Source: Methanosarcinales archaeon
Lineage (GTDB): Archaea; Halobacteriota; Methanosarcinia; Methanosarcinales; Methanogasteraceae
Reading direction: 5' to 3'
Assembly: GCA_030605805.1 (NCBI GenBank)
Contig: JAUWHQ010000049.1
Span: forward strand, 1 to 37,021
DNA length: 37,021 nt
In this document: in pieces, positions 8,504 through 17,082 of the stretch
How positions within the stretch are numbered: position 1 is the first letter of the stretch
How the letters are laid out: every line of letters starts with the position of its first letter
Notes under the pieces: model-generated
What the model was told of the DNA's origin: nothing
Database searches by the model: none
The model's input: only the letters and a program-made list of their open reading frames with translations
Made by a program: the position numbers and the translations under genes

Positions 8504-9796
8504 ATGAGAGCAAGTATACGGGTTGGAATAACTATGACTTTGCTGCTGCTGGTGCTCCCAGCCGCGGCATCAGACTACACGCTTGGCGTCTTCGGCAATG
8601 CGAACGAGGACGACACAGTAAACATGCAGGATGTGACGTACACCGAACTGATCATCCTCGAATACAGAGATAGAACTGAGCTTGCAGACGCCAAGTACGA
8701 CGACAAGATCAACATGCAGGATGTGACGCAGATCGAGCTTGTCATTCTTGGAAAAGAGAAGGAGCTCACATTCGTGGACGGCTTCGGTGAAGCGATGACT
8801 GTCGAAAAGCCAGTGGAACGTATTGTCAGCGTATGGTGCACCAATAATGAACTGTTGAAGGTGCTTGACGCAACCGACAAGATCGTTGGCATAGACGCCG
8901 GCATGACCGGGAAGAGTACAACCCTCTTCCCAGAGATCAGTGCTCTGCCGGATTGCGGAGGCTGGCATGCACCAAATTTCGAGGCGATACTGAGCCAGCA
9001 TCCTGACATGTACATCCCGTGGCTCATCACAACGGATGATCCAGAGTCCAGCTATGGCATCATACGCAAGAGATTCCTGGAGGAGAAACTCGTAAGTGTT
9101 CCGGTTCTCTGCATCGACAATAGCGAATACCGCACAGGAGAGTACTTTGTGGAAGAACTGGAACGGCTTGGATACATCCTTGATAGGCGAGACGAGTCTG
9201 AAGAGTTCACCGAGTTCTATAAAGAGTGCACGGATCAGGTCGCAGAGCAGACAGAGGGACTGACCGATGATGAGAAGCCGAGGGTGTGGATCACATCGCT
9301 CTTCTTCTCAGGTGGCGAGGTGACAGGTTCGCCTTACGCTTACTCCATCTTTGACCCGGTCGATCTCGCAGGTGCAAGAAACATAGCCGAGGGTCTGCCC
9401 GGGGGTATGAGGGTGGATCTTGAATGGGTGATTGAGCAGAATCCTGAGTACATATTCATACAGATATGGGCTGCCGGGAACAGAAAATCGCCTTATGCGC
9501 CAGATTACTCGATATCAACGGTAGAAGAACAGGTGAACACAGTCCTGAACTGTCCTGAACTCGCAAATGTGGATGCTGTGAAGAACGAGAGGGTCTACGT
9601 TGTGCAGTATTCACATTTCAGTAAAGGGACATCCCGGTGTTTATGCGTTGCCTACCTGGCAAAACTGCTCCACCCGGAACTATTCGAGGAGATGGATCCA
9701 CAGGCGATGCATCAGGAGTATGTAGACCGATTCCTGGGCATGGATGTCAGCGTTGAGAGTGGTAATTTCCTGTATCCAGCGTTGGAGGAGAGTTGA
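8504..9796 (+). CDS. Dockerin-tagged periplasmic-type binding protein (BtuF/FecB class), copy 2
   Basis: 430-residue paralog of the preceding gene. The frame is open from a TTG at 8471, but ATG 8504 starts a clean signal peptide (TLLLLVLPAAAS) and has GGAAATGAT upstream. The dockerin (two EF-hand-like repeats) is almost identical to copy 1, while the Peripla_BP_2 domain is clearly diverged, which suggests a different ligand or specificity. It ends with the same HPELFEEMDPQAMHQEY block. No lipobox or membrane anchor is present. It lies 29 bp after copy 1, in the same transcript, without its own copy of the promoter palindrome. Confidence 0.88.
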   Translation: MRASIRVGITMTLLLLVLPAAASDYTLGVFGNANEDDTVNMQDVTYTELIILEYRDRTELADAKYDDKINMQDVTQIELVILGKEKELTFVDGFGEAMTVEKPVERIVSVWCTNNELLKVLDATDKIVGIDAGMTGKSTTLFPEISALPDCGGWHAPNFEAILSQHPDMYIPWLITTDDPESSYGIIRKRFLEEKLVSVPVLCIDNSEYRTGEYFVEELERLGYILDRRDESEEFTEFYKECTDQVAEQTEGLTDDEKPRVWITSLFFSGGEVTGSPYAYSIFDPVDLAGARNIAEGLPGGMRVDLEWVIEQNPEYIFIQIWAAGNRKSPYAPDYSISTVEEQVNTVLNCPELANVDAVKNERVYVVQYSHFSKGTSRCLCVAYLAKLLHPELFEEMDPQAMHQEYVDRFLGMDVSVESGNFLYPALEES

Positions 9797-9826
9797 TGGG
9801 AATAAAACCCTAAAGAGGTAATATAC

Positions 9827-10314
9827 ATGAGACTAACTACAATAGTGGTTGGAATAACCATGTCGTTGCTGCTGCTCGCACTGCCAGCAGCAGCGTCAGA
9901 CTACACACCATACTTCTGGTCTGCATCCCGTTACTGTTATGGAAATCGTGGGACCTCAATGTGATGGGTGTAGGAGAGGAGACTGCAAAGAGCCTTGGTG
10001 TAAATGTCGAGCGGACCCGAATCGGTGGGATGATGCTTGCATCGTTCATCACCGCAGTTATTATATGTTTCACCGGAATGATCGGGTTTATAGGTCTGGT
10101 TGCTCCGCATATCACCCGTATGTGCATCGGTGGAGATAACAGATTTGTACTCCCGGCTTCGGCACTCTTCGGGGCTGCTTTTCTGGTTGCAGTGGGTATC
10201 ATCGCAAGAGAAGTCGTAGCACCGGTGATCATCCCCGTGGGGATCATCACATCCTTCGTGGGAGGTCCTCTCTTCCTTTATCTCATAATACGAAAGAAGA
10301 AGGAGTACTGGTGA
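9827..10314 (+). pseudogene. Leader peptide fused out of frame to a BtuC/FecCD permease tail
   Basis: From ATG 9827 the sequence encodes a third copy of the signal peptide (SLLLLALPAAASDYT) after a good ribosome binding site. The frame then runs into unrelated codons and stops at 9961-9963. From about 9908, in another frame, the last third of a FecCD-type permease is readable (ILLVCIPLLLWKSWDLN and on to IIRKKKEYW, stop 10312-10314), closely resembling residues 330-457 of the permease at 15709. A deletion has therefore joined the start of a dockerin binding-protein gene to the end of a permease gene. An ATG at 9961 could still give a 117-residue membrane fragment, but it lacks most of the transporter. 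Confidence 0.85.
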
Positions 10315-10316
10315 AG

Positions 10317-10555
10317 ATGAAACCGGATATACATGACATAGACTGGAATGGTATGTGGAAGGACGCGATAGGGGAGTCGAACTGGAAGCAGAAAGCCGGG
10401 ATGCCTGAGTTTCAGGGACTGGACGGGTTGACTGGTTCGAGGAACTGGTCCGGCAGAGTGACCGTGCAGGGATGATCATGAACCGGATCGAGGTGAAACC
10501 GGACTACACGGTTCTTGACATCGGTGCAGGTCCGGGCACGGTTACAATTCGTGAC
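10317..10555 (+). pseudogene. Fragment of a class I SAM methyltransferase
   Basis: Starting at ATG 10317, the translation resembles the N-terminus of the methyltransferase at 12068 (DIDWNGMWKDA versus EIDWNKMWMDA). After about 30 codons the matching frame changes, and motif I (VLDIGAGPGTVTI) is read in the new frame near 10510-10550, after which similarity stops. It is a decayed, truncated paralog lying directly behind the permease remnant, and so marks the far side of the same rearranged block. Confidence 0.8.
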
Positions 10556-10607
10556 CGCTTCCGATTCACTTATTATGACGGATATGACTCAAAAAGGAGG
10601 AAGAACA

Positions 10608-11036
10608 ATGGAAATGAGTAAAGAGATACAGGATATGATAAACGAGAACGTGGTCCATCTGGCAACCACATCCGGAGATGGCGTACCGAATGTGGTTCCT
10701 GTGGGCGGCATACGTGCGATAAGTGACAGCGAGCTCTTGATCGTGGATGTCTTGTTTGACAAGACGAAGAAGAACCTGATCGAGAACCCGCGTGTTGCAA
10801 TCGCTATTGAGGTGCTCGGAAAGGGAGCGCCGCGTGGATACCAGCTCAAAGGGCGGGCAACGATTCACACGAGCGGTAAGCTCTTCGATGCGGCAGAGAA
10901 GATGGTGGAGAGGATGGCAGAGGAGATGCGAAAGAGAGGCTCCGGTCACCATCCGAGCCTGACTGTGAAATCCGCGGTTCACGTGGACGTGGAAGCGATA
11001 TACTCTACGGTCCGCCAGAAGAAGGAGGAGAACTGA
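10608..11036 (+). CDS. Pyridoxamine-phosphate-oxidase-like flavin-binding split-barrel protein
   Basis: 142 residues. The start is set by a perfect AGGAGG at 10595-10600 and ATG 10608; the longer open frame upstream runs through a pseudogene. The N-terminal VHLATTSGDGVPNVVPVG and the strand pattern around LLIVDVLFDKTKKNL are typical of the PNPOx-like FMN/F420-binding split barrel. The length fits the small single-domain members. These proteins usually bind FMN, F420 or heme and act as oxidoreductases or flavin carriers; the substrate cannot be read here. Its stop is 2 bp from the start of the O-methyltransferase gene, so they are co-transcribed. Confidence 0.8.
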   Translation: MEMSKEIQDMINENVVHLATTSGDGVPNVVPVGGIRAISDSELLIVDVLFDKTKKNLIENPRVAIAIEVLGKGAPRGYQLKGRATIHTSGKLFDAAEKMVERMAEEMRKRGSGHHPSLTVKSAVHVDVEAIYSTVRQKKEEN

Positions 11037-11037
11037 T

Positions 11038-12063
11038 ATGCGAGTCATGGACACGATCCCGGAGATCGGTTCGGAACCGCTGGACCGGATGACGAAAGGC
11101 TGCGAAGCATCGAATATACTGCGAACAGCCATTGATTTTGACCTCTTCGATCTGCTCGAGGAGTCAAAGACCGCGGAGCAGGTATCATCAGAGACCGGAA
11201 CCGTTGCATCATTTACAGAGAAGTTTTTAAATGCGCTCTGTACGATAGACCTCCTCTCAAAACGTGATGGGAAGTATGCGAACACAAAGCTTGCTTCAAC
11301 CTTCCTTGTGAAGAAGAGCCCGTTTTACCAGGGAAATATGATCAGACTTTTCAAAAACAGCTCTCTCAACTGGTCAAGACTGGGTTCGGCAATGAAAGGA
11401 GATCTGCCAGATGAGACCGGTGAAAGACCTGAAAGGGTCTTTGATTCCGGTTTTATTCTGGCGATGGCTGAGGGTTCAATGCGGGGAAGCCTTCATCAAA
11501 CCGTAAAAGAAGTGTCGGCTCTTCCCGAATTTAAGAGAGCAAGAACGCTTCTTGATCTTGGCGGCGGGCACGGGCTCTATGCGATAGCGTTTGCTGAGAC
11601 GAATCCGGAACTTGATGCCACGGTCTTTGATCTGCCGCCTGTAACAGAGGTCACACAAGAGTTCATCGGAAGGTACGGCATGGACGAGAGGGTCAGTGTC
11701 ATCGGAGGGGACTTTGCCATGGATGAGATCGGACAGGGATATGACATCGTCTTTGCGTCCGACGTCTTCTACCGGAAGCCGGATGCGCTTTCGGGTATTT
11801 TTGAGAAGATACACGGTGCGCTGAATGATGGCGGTTCAATCATGCTCAAGCACTGGGTCTTGAACGATGACCGGACCGCCCCACCCACATCGGTTCTCTT
11901 CGATCTGATGCTCTCCCTGCGAGGGGGGAATTGGCATCACATCTATACCGAGGTTGAGTATATCGAGCTACTCAAAGGTGCGAGGTTTTCAGATATTCGC
12001 GTTCTGGACGTATCATCCCAGGTAAGCCCGTCTGTTGTCATCGTCGGAAATAAAGAGGCATGA
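11038..12063 (+). CDS. O-methyltransferase-type SAM methyltransferase with winged-helix N-terminus
   Basis: 341 residues. Residues 15-100 look like the winged-helix dimerisation domain of Methyltransf_2-type enzymes (SETGTVASFTEKFLNALCTIDLL). SAM motif I is LDLGGGHGLYAIAFA near residue 180, followed by the acidic strand DATVFDLPPV and a motif IV region, DIVFASDVFYRKPDA. A GGAGG precedes ATG 11038. Related archaeal proteins methylate small aromatic or tetrapyrrole-like molecules, but the substrate is not predictable from sequence. The usual catalytic His region reads LKHWVLNDDR. It lies between the flavin-type protein and a second methyltransferase in a tightly packed run. Confidence 0.85.
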   Translation: MRVMDTIPEIGSEPLDRMTKGCEASNILRTAIDFDLFDLLEESKTAEQVSSETGTVASFTEKFLNALCTIDLLSKRDGKYANTKLASTFLVKKSPFYQGNMIRLFKNSSLNWSRLGSAMKGDLPDETGERPERVFDSGFILAMAEGSMRGSLHQTVKEVSALPEFKRARTLLDLGGGHGLYAIAFAETNPELDATVFDLPPVTEVTQEFIGRYGMDERVSVIGGDFAMDEIGQGYDIVFASDVFYRKPDALSGIFEKIHGALNDGGSIMLKHWVLNDDRTAPPTSVLFDLMLSLRGGNWHHIYTEVEYIELLKGARFSDIRVLDVSSQVSPSVVIVGNKEA

Positions 12064-12067
12064 GATC

Positions 12068-12892
12068 ATGATCGAAGAGATAGACTGGAATAAGATGTGG
12101 ATGGATGCGACTGAGAATGCCTCGTGGAGAAAGCGACGTGGGAATATGACAGAGTTCTGGAATAAGAGATCCCGGCGGTATAGCGAGTCACTGAAGCACA
12201 ATGATCGCTCTATGCAGATAATATCAAAATTGGATATTGATCCGGAGTGCACCGTACTTGATATCGGTGCAGGACCGGGTACGCTCACAATTCCACTCGC
12301 AAGAATCGTTAAACACGTAACGGTCGTGGAACCATCGATCGGAATGCTCGCCTGTCTGAAAGAGAATACGGCAGATGAGGGACTTACGAACATAACCTGC
12401 ATAAACCGGAAATGGGAGGATGCCGTGCCCGGTGTGGATTTTGATGAGCACGACATTGTGATAGCATCCTATTCGCTTGCGATGCTCGATATGAAAGCGG
12501 CACTATCGAAGATGAATGAGGTTGCAAGACGATCTGTTTACCTGTTCACCTTTGCAGGAGGTCGTGCATGGGATTATAACGAACTCTGGCCCAGATTGTA
12601 TGACGAGGAGTATCGAGCAGCGCCCGATTACATCTATCTCTACAACATCCTCCACGGGATGGGTATCCACGCTGATGTTGAGATCAGAGAGACCGAGTAC
12701 AAAGAGCGTTTCTCAAGCATGGACGAAGCGGTGGAGCAATGGATGGAGAACCTTGATTCCACAACTTCGGGGGCAGAGGAAGTGATCAGATCGCACCTAT
12801 CAGAGAATCTGGTTAAGGAAAACGGGGCATTCTGGTCGAAACATGAAATGAAGGGCGCTATGATACACTGGAGGAATGACAATGGGAATTGA
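12068..12892 (+). CDS. Class I SAM-dependent methyltransferase
   Basis: 274 residues from ATG 12068 (a 12035 start would reach back into the upstream gene). SAM motif I is VLDIGAGPGTLTIPLAR near residue 60, followed by VTVVEPSIGML. The C-terminal half is a less conserved all-alpha/beta extension ending in IHWRNDNGN. The N-terminus EIDWNKMWMDA is shared with the fragment at 10317, so the locus once held two copies. The family is broad; the context (tetrapyrrole-class transport, nitrogenase-like reductase, CobN tail) suggests a small-molecule substrate, but this is inference. Its end overlaps the cupin gene. Confidence 0.83.
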   Translation: MIEEIDWNKMWMDATENASWRKRRGNMTEFWNKRSRRYSESLKHNDRSMQIISKLDIDPECTVLDIGAGPGTLTIPLARIVKHVTVVEPSIGMLACLKENTADEGLTNITCINRKWEDAVPGVDFDEHDIVIASYSLAMLDMKAALSKMNEVARRSVYLFTFAGGRAWDYNELWPRLYDEEYRAAPDYIYLYNILHGMGIHADVEIRETEYKERFSSMDEAVEQWMENLDSTTSGAEEVIRSHLSENLVKENGAFWSKHEMKGAMIHWRNDNGN

Positions 12893-13256
12893 GATAAGAA
12901 CGATCGACGAAGCCGAAGGTCTTGAGACTTCGGAAGGTGTGATGAAGCCACTCTTATTCGGCGAGAATCTGGCGGTTATGCATCTTCTGATTCCGGCGGG
13001 TCTTGAGGTCTCACCTCATGCGCACCCGGGAGAAGGCGTTCTGTACTGTCTGAGCGGCGAGCTGGATGTTGTATCGGGAGGCGAAACTGTGACGATTTCC
13101 AGTGGAACTGCGATGCTGGTTCCGCCCGGCACAGAGGTTGGCATCAAGAACCAGAAGGATGCAGCCGTGAATGCGCTGCTGATCTCATCTCCGCCAACTG
13201 TGAGATCGGTTGAGGAACTCACAAATCTTATAACCAGTCACAAAGAAGGTAAATAA
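12882..13256 (+). CDS. Small single-domain cupin
   Basis: 124 residues from ATG 12882, chosen because TGGAGGA sits 6 bp upstream; the ATG at 12876 has no room for a ribosome binding site. The cupin core shows PHAHPGEGVLYCLSGELDV (metal-binding His, His and Glu) and a second motif region, GTAMLVPPGTEVG. The second motif lacks the usual histidine, so metal binding may be partial. Such proteins act as small-molecule sensors, isomerases or metal-chelate binders. It overlaps the methyltransferase stop and is 2 bp from the Cys-rich gene. Confidence 0.85.
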   Translation: MGIEIRTIDEAEGLETSEGVMKPLLFGENLAVMHLLIPAGLEVSPHAHPGEGVLYCLSGELDVVSGGETVTISSGTAMLVPPGTEVGIKNQKDAAVNALLISSPPTVRSVEELTNLITSHKEGK

Positions 13257-13258
13257 CG

Positions 13259-13387
13259 ATGTGTAGGCACGAAGAATGCTTGAACGATCATGGACACGAT
13301 CCTGAGAAGTGTACGTCAGAGCAGATACGAAAGTGCCACGGCGACGCCGGGACGCACCCATGCAACTGCGAATGTGATTGTAGATGA
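13259..13387 (+). CDS. 42-residue Cys/His-rich probable metal-binding protein
   Basis: A short gene between the cupin and the ABC ATPase. The 42-residue product has 8 Cys (positions 2, 7, 18, 26, 35, 37, 39 and 41) and 5 His (4, 11, 13, 27 and 33), ending in CNCECDCR. GAAGGT lies upstream, and the TGA overlaps the ATG of the next gene (ATGA), as for real coupled genes. The central QIRKCHGDAGTHPC block resembles, from memory, small conserved archaeal/bacterial proteins of unknown function. The composition fits a metallothionein-like or Fe-S/zinc carrier. Function is inferred from composition only. Confidence 0.75.
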   Translation: MCRHEECLNDHGHDPEKCTSEQIRKCHGDAGTHPCNCECDCR

Positions 13388-14163
13388 TCGAAGTTGTTAA
13401 CCTCACCAAGAGATTCAGGGACTTCACAGCCGTGGATCGCATAAGCTTTGAGGTATCTGCAGGCGAGATATTCGGGTTTCTCGGTCCGAACGGTGCTGGA
13501 AAGACGACTGCGATCATGATGCTCACAACCCTACTGCGCCCGAGCGGTGGCAGGGCTACGGTCTGCGGACTCGATGTCTCAAGAGAACAGGGAAAGATCA
13601 GGCGGAAGATCGGCGTGGTCTTTCAGGACCATACCAGCGATGACTGGCTGACTGGAAGGGAGTATCTAAAGCTTCATGCCGGGATATATGATGTCAGCAT
13701 GGACCGGGTCAATGATCTCCTCAGACTCTTTGACCTGAAGAAGTGGGAAACTTCGGTCATAAAGGAGTACTCGAGCGGGATGCGGCGGAGGCTGGAGATC
13801 GCACGGGGGCTGATCCACTATCCGGAGGTTCTATTCCTCGATGAGCCGACACTGGGGCTCGACGTCCAGACAAGGCAGAGGATCTGGGACCACATCGAGT
13901 CGCTCAGAAGAGATGATGGGCTCACCGTCTTTCTGACCACCCATTACATGGATGAGGCTGATAAAGTCTGCGACAGGATCGCGATCATCGACCATGGGCA
14001 GATCGTTGCAATCGGCACACCTGAGGAGTTGAAATCGGTCGTGGAGGGGGCTCGCACAACGCTGGACGAGGTCTTTCTCCATTATACAGGCAGAGATACG
14101 CGAGACCGGATATCTGCAACCGGATTCAATCACCCGATGGGTTTCGGGAGGCTGCACCGGTGA
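13384..14163 (+). CDS. ABC-2 type exporter ATP-binding protein (DrrA-like)
   Basis: 259 residues. Walker A is GPNGAGKT (residues 33-40), the Q-loop region is GVVFQDHTSDDWLTG, and Walker B is VLFLDEPTLGLD. The signature motif is YSSGMRRRLEIARG in place of LSGGQ, as in the DrrA/NatA group. The H-loop is LTTHYMDEA. It is translationally coupled to the Cys-rich gene (ATGA) and to the permease gene (GTGA), so the pair is a dedicated two-component exporter. Cargo unknown; DrrAB relatives export hydrophobic small molecules or drugs. Confidence 0.92.
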   Translation: MIEVVNLTKRFRDFTAVDRISFEVSAGEIFGFLGPNGAGKTTAIMMLTTLLRPSGGRATVCGLDVSREQGKIRRKIGVVFQDHTSDDWLTGREYLKLHAGIYDVSMDRVNDLLRLFDLKKWETSVIKEYSSGMRRRLEIARGLIHYPEVLFLDEPTLGLDVQTRQRIWDHIESLRRDDGLTVFLTTHYMDEADKVCDRIAIIDHGQIVAIGTPEELKSVVEGARTTLDEVFLHYTGRDTRDRISATGFNHPMGFGRLHR

Positions 14164-14933
14164 ATCATGGCGCAAACTGGCGGGCTGATCTGAAGGCGGT
14201 GCATGCGATCGCCAGAAGAGAGGTAATACGGTTTCTGCGTGCAAAGTCACGGATCGTGGCATCGGTAGCGATGCCGCTCATCTGGTTTTGTGCATTCGGA
14301 CTCGGGCTTGGCTCGGCATTCGGAATGAAACATGGCGAAATCGGCTATGCAGAGTTCCTGGCTCCGGGAATCGTTGCGATGACTGTCCTCTTCGCAGCAA
14401 CCTTCTCTGGCATGTCGATCATCGTGGACAAGGAGTTCGGAATCTTAAAAGAGCTCCTCGTCGCCCCTATATCGAGGGTTTCTCTCGTTTTAGGGAAGCT
14501 CCTCGGAGGCATGGCAACGTCGCTCATCAGAGCGATACTGATAGTGATTCTGTTCTGCGTGATGCTGGAGATAGAGATGGGCGTTCTCGAGTACTGCGGA
14601 GTGTTTGTTGTTGTATGCCTGATAGCCATCGGATTCGGAGGACTGGCGATTGCGATCGCAACAAGGATGGAAAGCATGGAGGGATTCGGACTGATCGTGG
14701 AGCTTATCGTCATGCCCATATTCTTCTTAAGCGGTGCTTTCTTTCCGGTTGAGGGGTTGCCGGGGTGGTTCTCAACTGTGGTCGTTTTAAATCCGCTCAC
14801 GTATGGTGTGGATGGGCTCCGGCTTCTCATGATCGGCGCAGGGAGCTTTAGTTTACTGCATGACTTTGGCGTGCTCATCGTCTTTGATCTGGTCGTTGTT
14901 CTCTTCGCGGCATACCTCTTCGGGAAGGGGTAG
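14160..14933 (+). CDS. ABC-2 type exporter permease (DrrB-like)
   Basis: 257 residues with GTG start 14160, overlapping the upstream TGA; GGGAGG lies 8-9 bp before it. About six membrane segments are visible, with the cytosolic loop motif ILKELLVAPISRVSLVLGKLLGG characteristic of ABC-2 permeases and the FFLSGAFFPVEGLPGW element before the last helices. Partner of the ATPase just upstream. Last gene of the run that begins at 10608. Confidence 0.92.
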   Translation: MNHGANWRADLKAVHAIARREVIRFLRAKSRIVASVAMPLIWFCAFGLGLGSAFGMKHGEIGYAEFLAPGIVAMTVLFAATFSGMSIIVDKEFGILKELLVAPISRVSLVLGKLLGGMATSLIRAILIVILFCVMLEIEMGVLEYCGVFVVVCLIAIGFGGLAIAIATRMESMEGFGLIVELIVMPIFFLSGAFFPVEGLPGWFSTVVVLNPLTYGVDGLRLLMIGAGSFSLLHDFGVLIVFDLVVVLFAAYLFGKG

Positions 14934-15018
14934 AGACGTAGGCTAAGACTCGGATTGTCGAAGTGTGGGGTGTGAAAGAGTGGGTGGTTTGTCTACTGAT
15001 TCATGTTATGCTGATGAT

Positions 15019-15084
15019 CGAAAGTCTTAAGTAATGAATTAAGTATCTATAATTCGCATGCGCTATGTAACATATATCGTGCAT
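15019..15084 (+). promoter_or_regulatory. Promoter with 27-bp imperfect palindrome, copy 2
   Basis: CGAAAGTCTTAAGT (15019-15032) is a BRE/TATA-like element. The palindromic block is 15058-15084, with ATGC at the left end and GCAT at the right. Relative to copy 1 the outer arms have changed on both sides in a compensating way (ACGC/GCGT to ATGC/GCAT), which argues that symmetry itself is conserved. It lies 45 bp before the ATG at 15129, which has TAAGGAGAT upstream. The rest of the 14934-15128 gap shows nothing else convincing. Confidence 0.6.
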
Positions 15085-15128
15085 ATAACTACATAAAGTA
15101 AAAATCCGCCATAAGGAGATATTATACA

Positions 15129-15704
15129 ATGGGAATGAATACAACATTGGTTGGAATAGCCCTGGCAATGCTCTTGCTGGCATTGCCCGCGGCTGCATCT
15201 GACTACACGCTCGGCATCTTCGGGAATGCAAACGAAGATGACACAATCAACATGCAGGATGTGACGTACACCGAGCTAATCATCCTCGAATACAGGGACA
15301 GAACAGAGCTTTCCGATGCAAAGTATGATGATAGGATCAACATGCAGGAGGTCGATGACTGGATCTTCGATGACATCACAAAGACGTTCATCCTCGACGA
15401 TGAGATGCGGAAGTTCTTCGAGGAGAACAACCCGTGGGCGCTCGAAGAGATCGGAAGAATGCTCCTTGAGGCTTATGAGCGAGGACTGTGGGATGCAGAC
15501 CCTGAGGTGATCGACGGACTGAAGAACGCATACCTCGAGATGGAGGGCTGGATCGAGGAGCGCATGGGCGACGTGAAAGGCGACTTCCAGGGCGGATCGA
15601 TCGATGTGATGACGATGGCGGATGTCGCCGGCTGGAAGGAGAAGGTCGAGAAGGTCCTGAAGACCGGATCCGATATACGAGTCAGTCAAGGAGAGGTGAC
15701 GTGA
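15129..15704 (+). CDS. In-frame fusion of signal peptide and dockerin to a CobN-type chelatase C-terminus
   Basis: 191 residues. Residues 1-24 are the signal peptide and residues 30-76 a dockerin nearly identical to those at 7209 and 8504, but the second EF-hand ends abruptly at NMQEV. From about residue 77 the sequence matches what I know as the extreme C-terminus of CobN/Mg-chelatase H-type proteins: MRKFFEENNPWALEEIG, then RGLWDADPEVIDGL, and the terminal GGSIDVMTMADVAGWKEK. Full CobN is over 1200 residues, so more than 90 percent is missing. Either this is a deletion remnant that happened to stay in frame, or a small dockerin-tagged helical protein in use. It begins the transporter run and is 4 bp from the permease gene. 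Confidence 0.78.
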   Translation: MGMNTTLVGIALAMLLLALPAAASDYTLGIFGNANEDDTINMQDVTYTELIILEYRDRTELSDAKYDDRINMQEVDDWIFDDITKTFILDDEMRKFFEENNPWALEEIGRMLLEAYERGLWDADPEVIDGLKNAYLEMEGWIEERMGDVKGDFQGGSIDVMTMADVAGWKEKVEKVLKTGSDIRVSQGEVT

Positions 15705-15708
15705 TAAT

Positions 15709-17082
15709 ATGGCTACGGCAACGGGAGAAAGTCACACAGTAACCGCAGACGAGATCAGAGAGCAGTACAAGAAGTTCGTCGGAAGGAAGATATTCTTCAT
15801 CTTCTTCTTCATAGCCCTGATCGTCGGAATAACAGGAGTCTCCACATCGCTCGGGTCTGCAGACCTCACGGTCTGGGACTCTTATTCATCGATACTCAGA
15901 AAACCGTTCCCGAATACGTTCGAGTCAAAGTATATCTTCACATTGGACGATGTTCCTGGAAGCGATGGTGAGAGACTCAAACAATACCTCATAGATGAAT
16001 ACGGTATCGTCTGGGTGCAAAGTGCAGAGATCAGCAAATCCGCGGACGGTAAAATCACTATTACCGGTGAAGGTGACAATAACGTCGAAATCATGCTTGA
16101 TGAAAGGGATACGGAAAAAATGACCGTAAAAATCAGCGGTGATATAGATCCGGGTCACAGAGTCAACGATTTCAAAGTTAAAGAGGTGAACGGCGAGCTC
16201 CACATACACGAGTCGACATGGCTTGCAGATGTCTGCGTCTGGAATCTCAGGCTCCCCAGAATCATCCTCGGCATCGTGGCAGGCATCGGTCTTGGACTTG
16301 CAGGTGCGGTGATGCAGGCGATACTCAGAAATCCGCTTGCAAGCCCGTACACGCTCGGAATCTCGTCAGGAGCGGGGTTCGGCGCTTCGCTTGCAATTCT
16401 CGCTGGTGCAGGCTTCGTCGGTGGGAAATATCTTATCATCGGAAACGCATTCGTATTCGCGCTGCTGGTTTCGTTTATCATCCTCGGATTATCGAGCCGC
16501 AAAGGCGCAACGCCTGAAACGATGATTCTCGCGGGTATTGCGATGATGTACCTATTCGGCGCGATGACAACAATTCTTCAGTACTTTGGCGAGGCAGAGG
16601 CTGTGAAGGAAGCTGTCTTCTGGATGGTTGGTGACCTCAACAGGGCATCGTGGTCCGTTGTGACGATCGTGTCGGTTGTGATCGCTCTCTGCACCCCATA
16701 CCTCCTGGCAAAGTCCTGGGACCTGAACGTGATGGGCGCAGGAGATGAGACTGCGAAGAGTCTTGGTGTGAATGTGAAGCGCACCCGGGTCACAACGATG
16801 ATTGTCTCAACAGTAATGGTCGCAACCATCGTCTCTTTCACAGGCACGATCGGGTTCATCGGGCTCGTTGCCCCGCACATGACACGTCTGGCTATCGGAG
16901 GCGATAACAGGTACGTGCTTCCGGTTTCAGGTCTCTTAGGTGCGGTGATTCTCATCAGCGCAGACCTTGTGGCAAGAAGGATCATAGCTCCTGTAATCCT
17001 CCCTGTTGGAGCGGTGACCGCATTTATGGGAGCTCCACTCTTTCTTTACCTGATAATGAGACGAAGGAGGGAATACTGGTGA
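15709..17082 (+). CDS. BtuC/FecCD-type ABC permease with a 96-residue extra domain
   Basis: 457 residues. The FecCD family core has about nine to ten membrane segments, with GLAGAVMQAILRNPLASPYT, ETAKSLGVNV and TGTIGFIGLVAPHMTR, which are signature regions of B12/heme/siderophore importers. Between the first membrane helix (27-47) and the rest lies an insertion, residues 75-170, predicted beta-rich and hydrophilic (for example KITITGEGDNNVEIML). The paralog at 17864 runs straight across this point (FFPDRYEPN to WLADVCVWNLR). The topology places the insert outside the membrane, where it could contact the binding protein or cohesin platform. GAGGTGAC in the previous gene is its ribosome binding site. 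Usual length is 330-350. Confidence 0.92.
   Translation: MATATGESHTVTADEIREQYKKFVGRKIFFIFFFIALIVGITGVSTSLGSADLTVWDSYSSILRKPFPNTFESKYIFTLDDVPGSDGERLKQYLIDEYGIVWVQSAEISKSADGKITITGEGDNNVEIMLDERDTEKMTVKISGDIDPGHRVNDFKVKEVNGELHIHESTWLADVCVWNLRLPRIILGIVAGIGLGLAGAVMQAILRNPLASPYTLGISSGAGFGASLAILAGAGFVGGKYLIIGNAFVFALLVSFIILGLSSRKGATPETMILAGIAMMYLFGAMTTILQYFGEAEAVKEAVFWMVGDLNRASWSVVTIVSVVIALCTPYLLAKSWDLNVMGAGDETAKSLGVNVKRTRVTTMIVSTVMVATIVSFTGTIGFIGLVAPHMTRLAIGGDNRYVLPVSGLLGAVILISADLVARRIIAPVILPVGAVTAFMGAPLFLYLIMRRRREYW

Noticed and set aside
10515..10607. A longer N-terminus for the flavin-type protein starting at 10515
   Set aside because: This stretch belongs to the methyltransferase remnant; a perfect ribosome binding site fixes the start at 10608.
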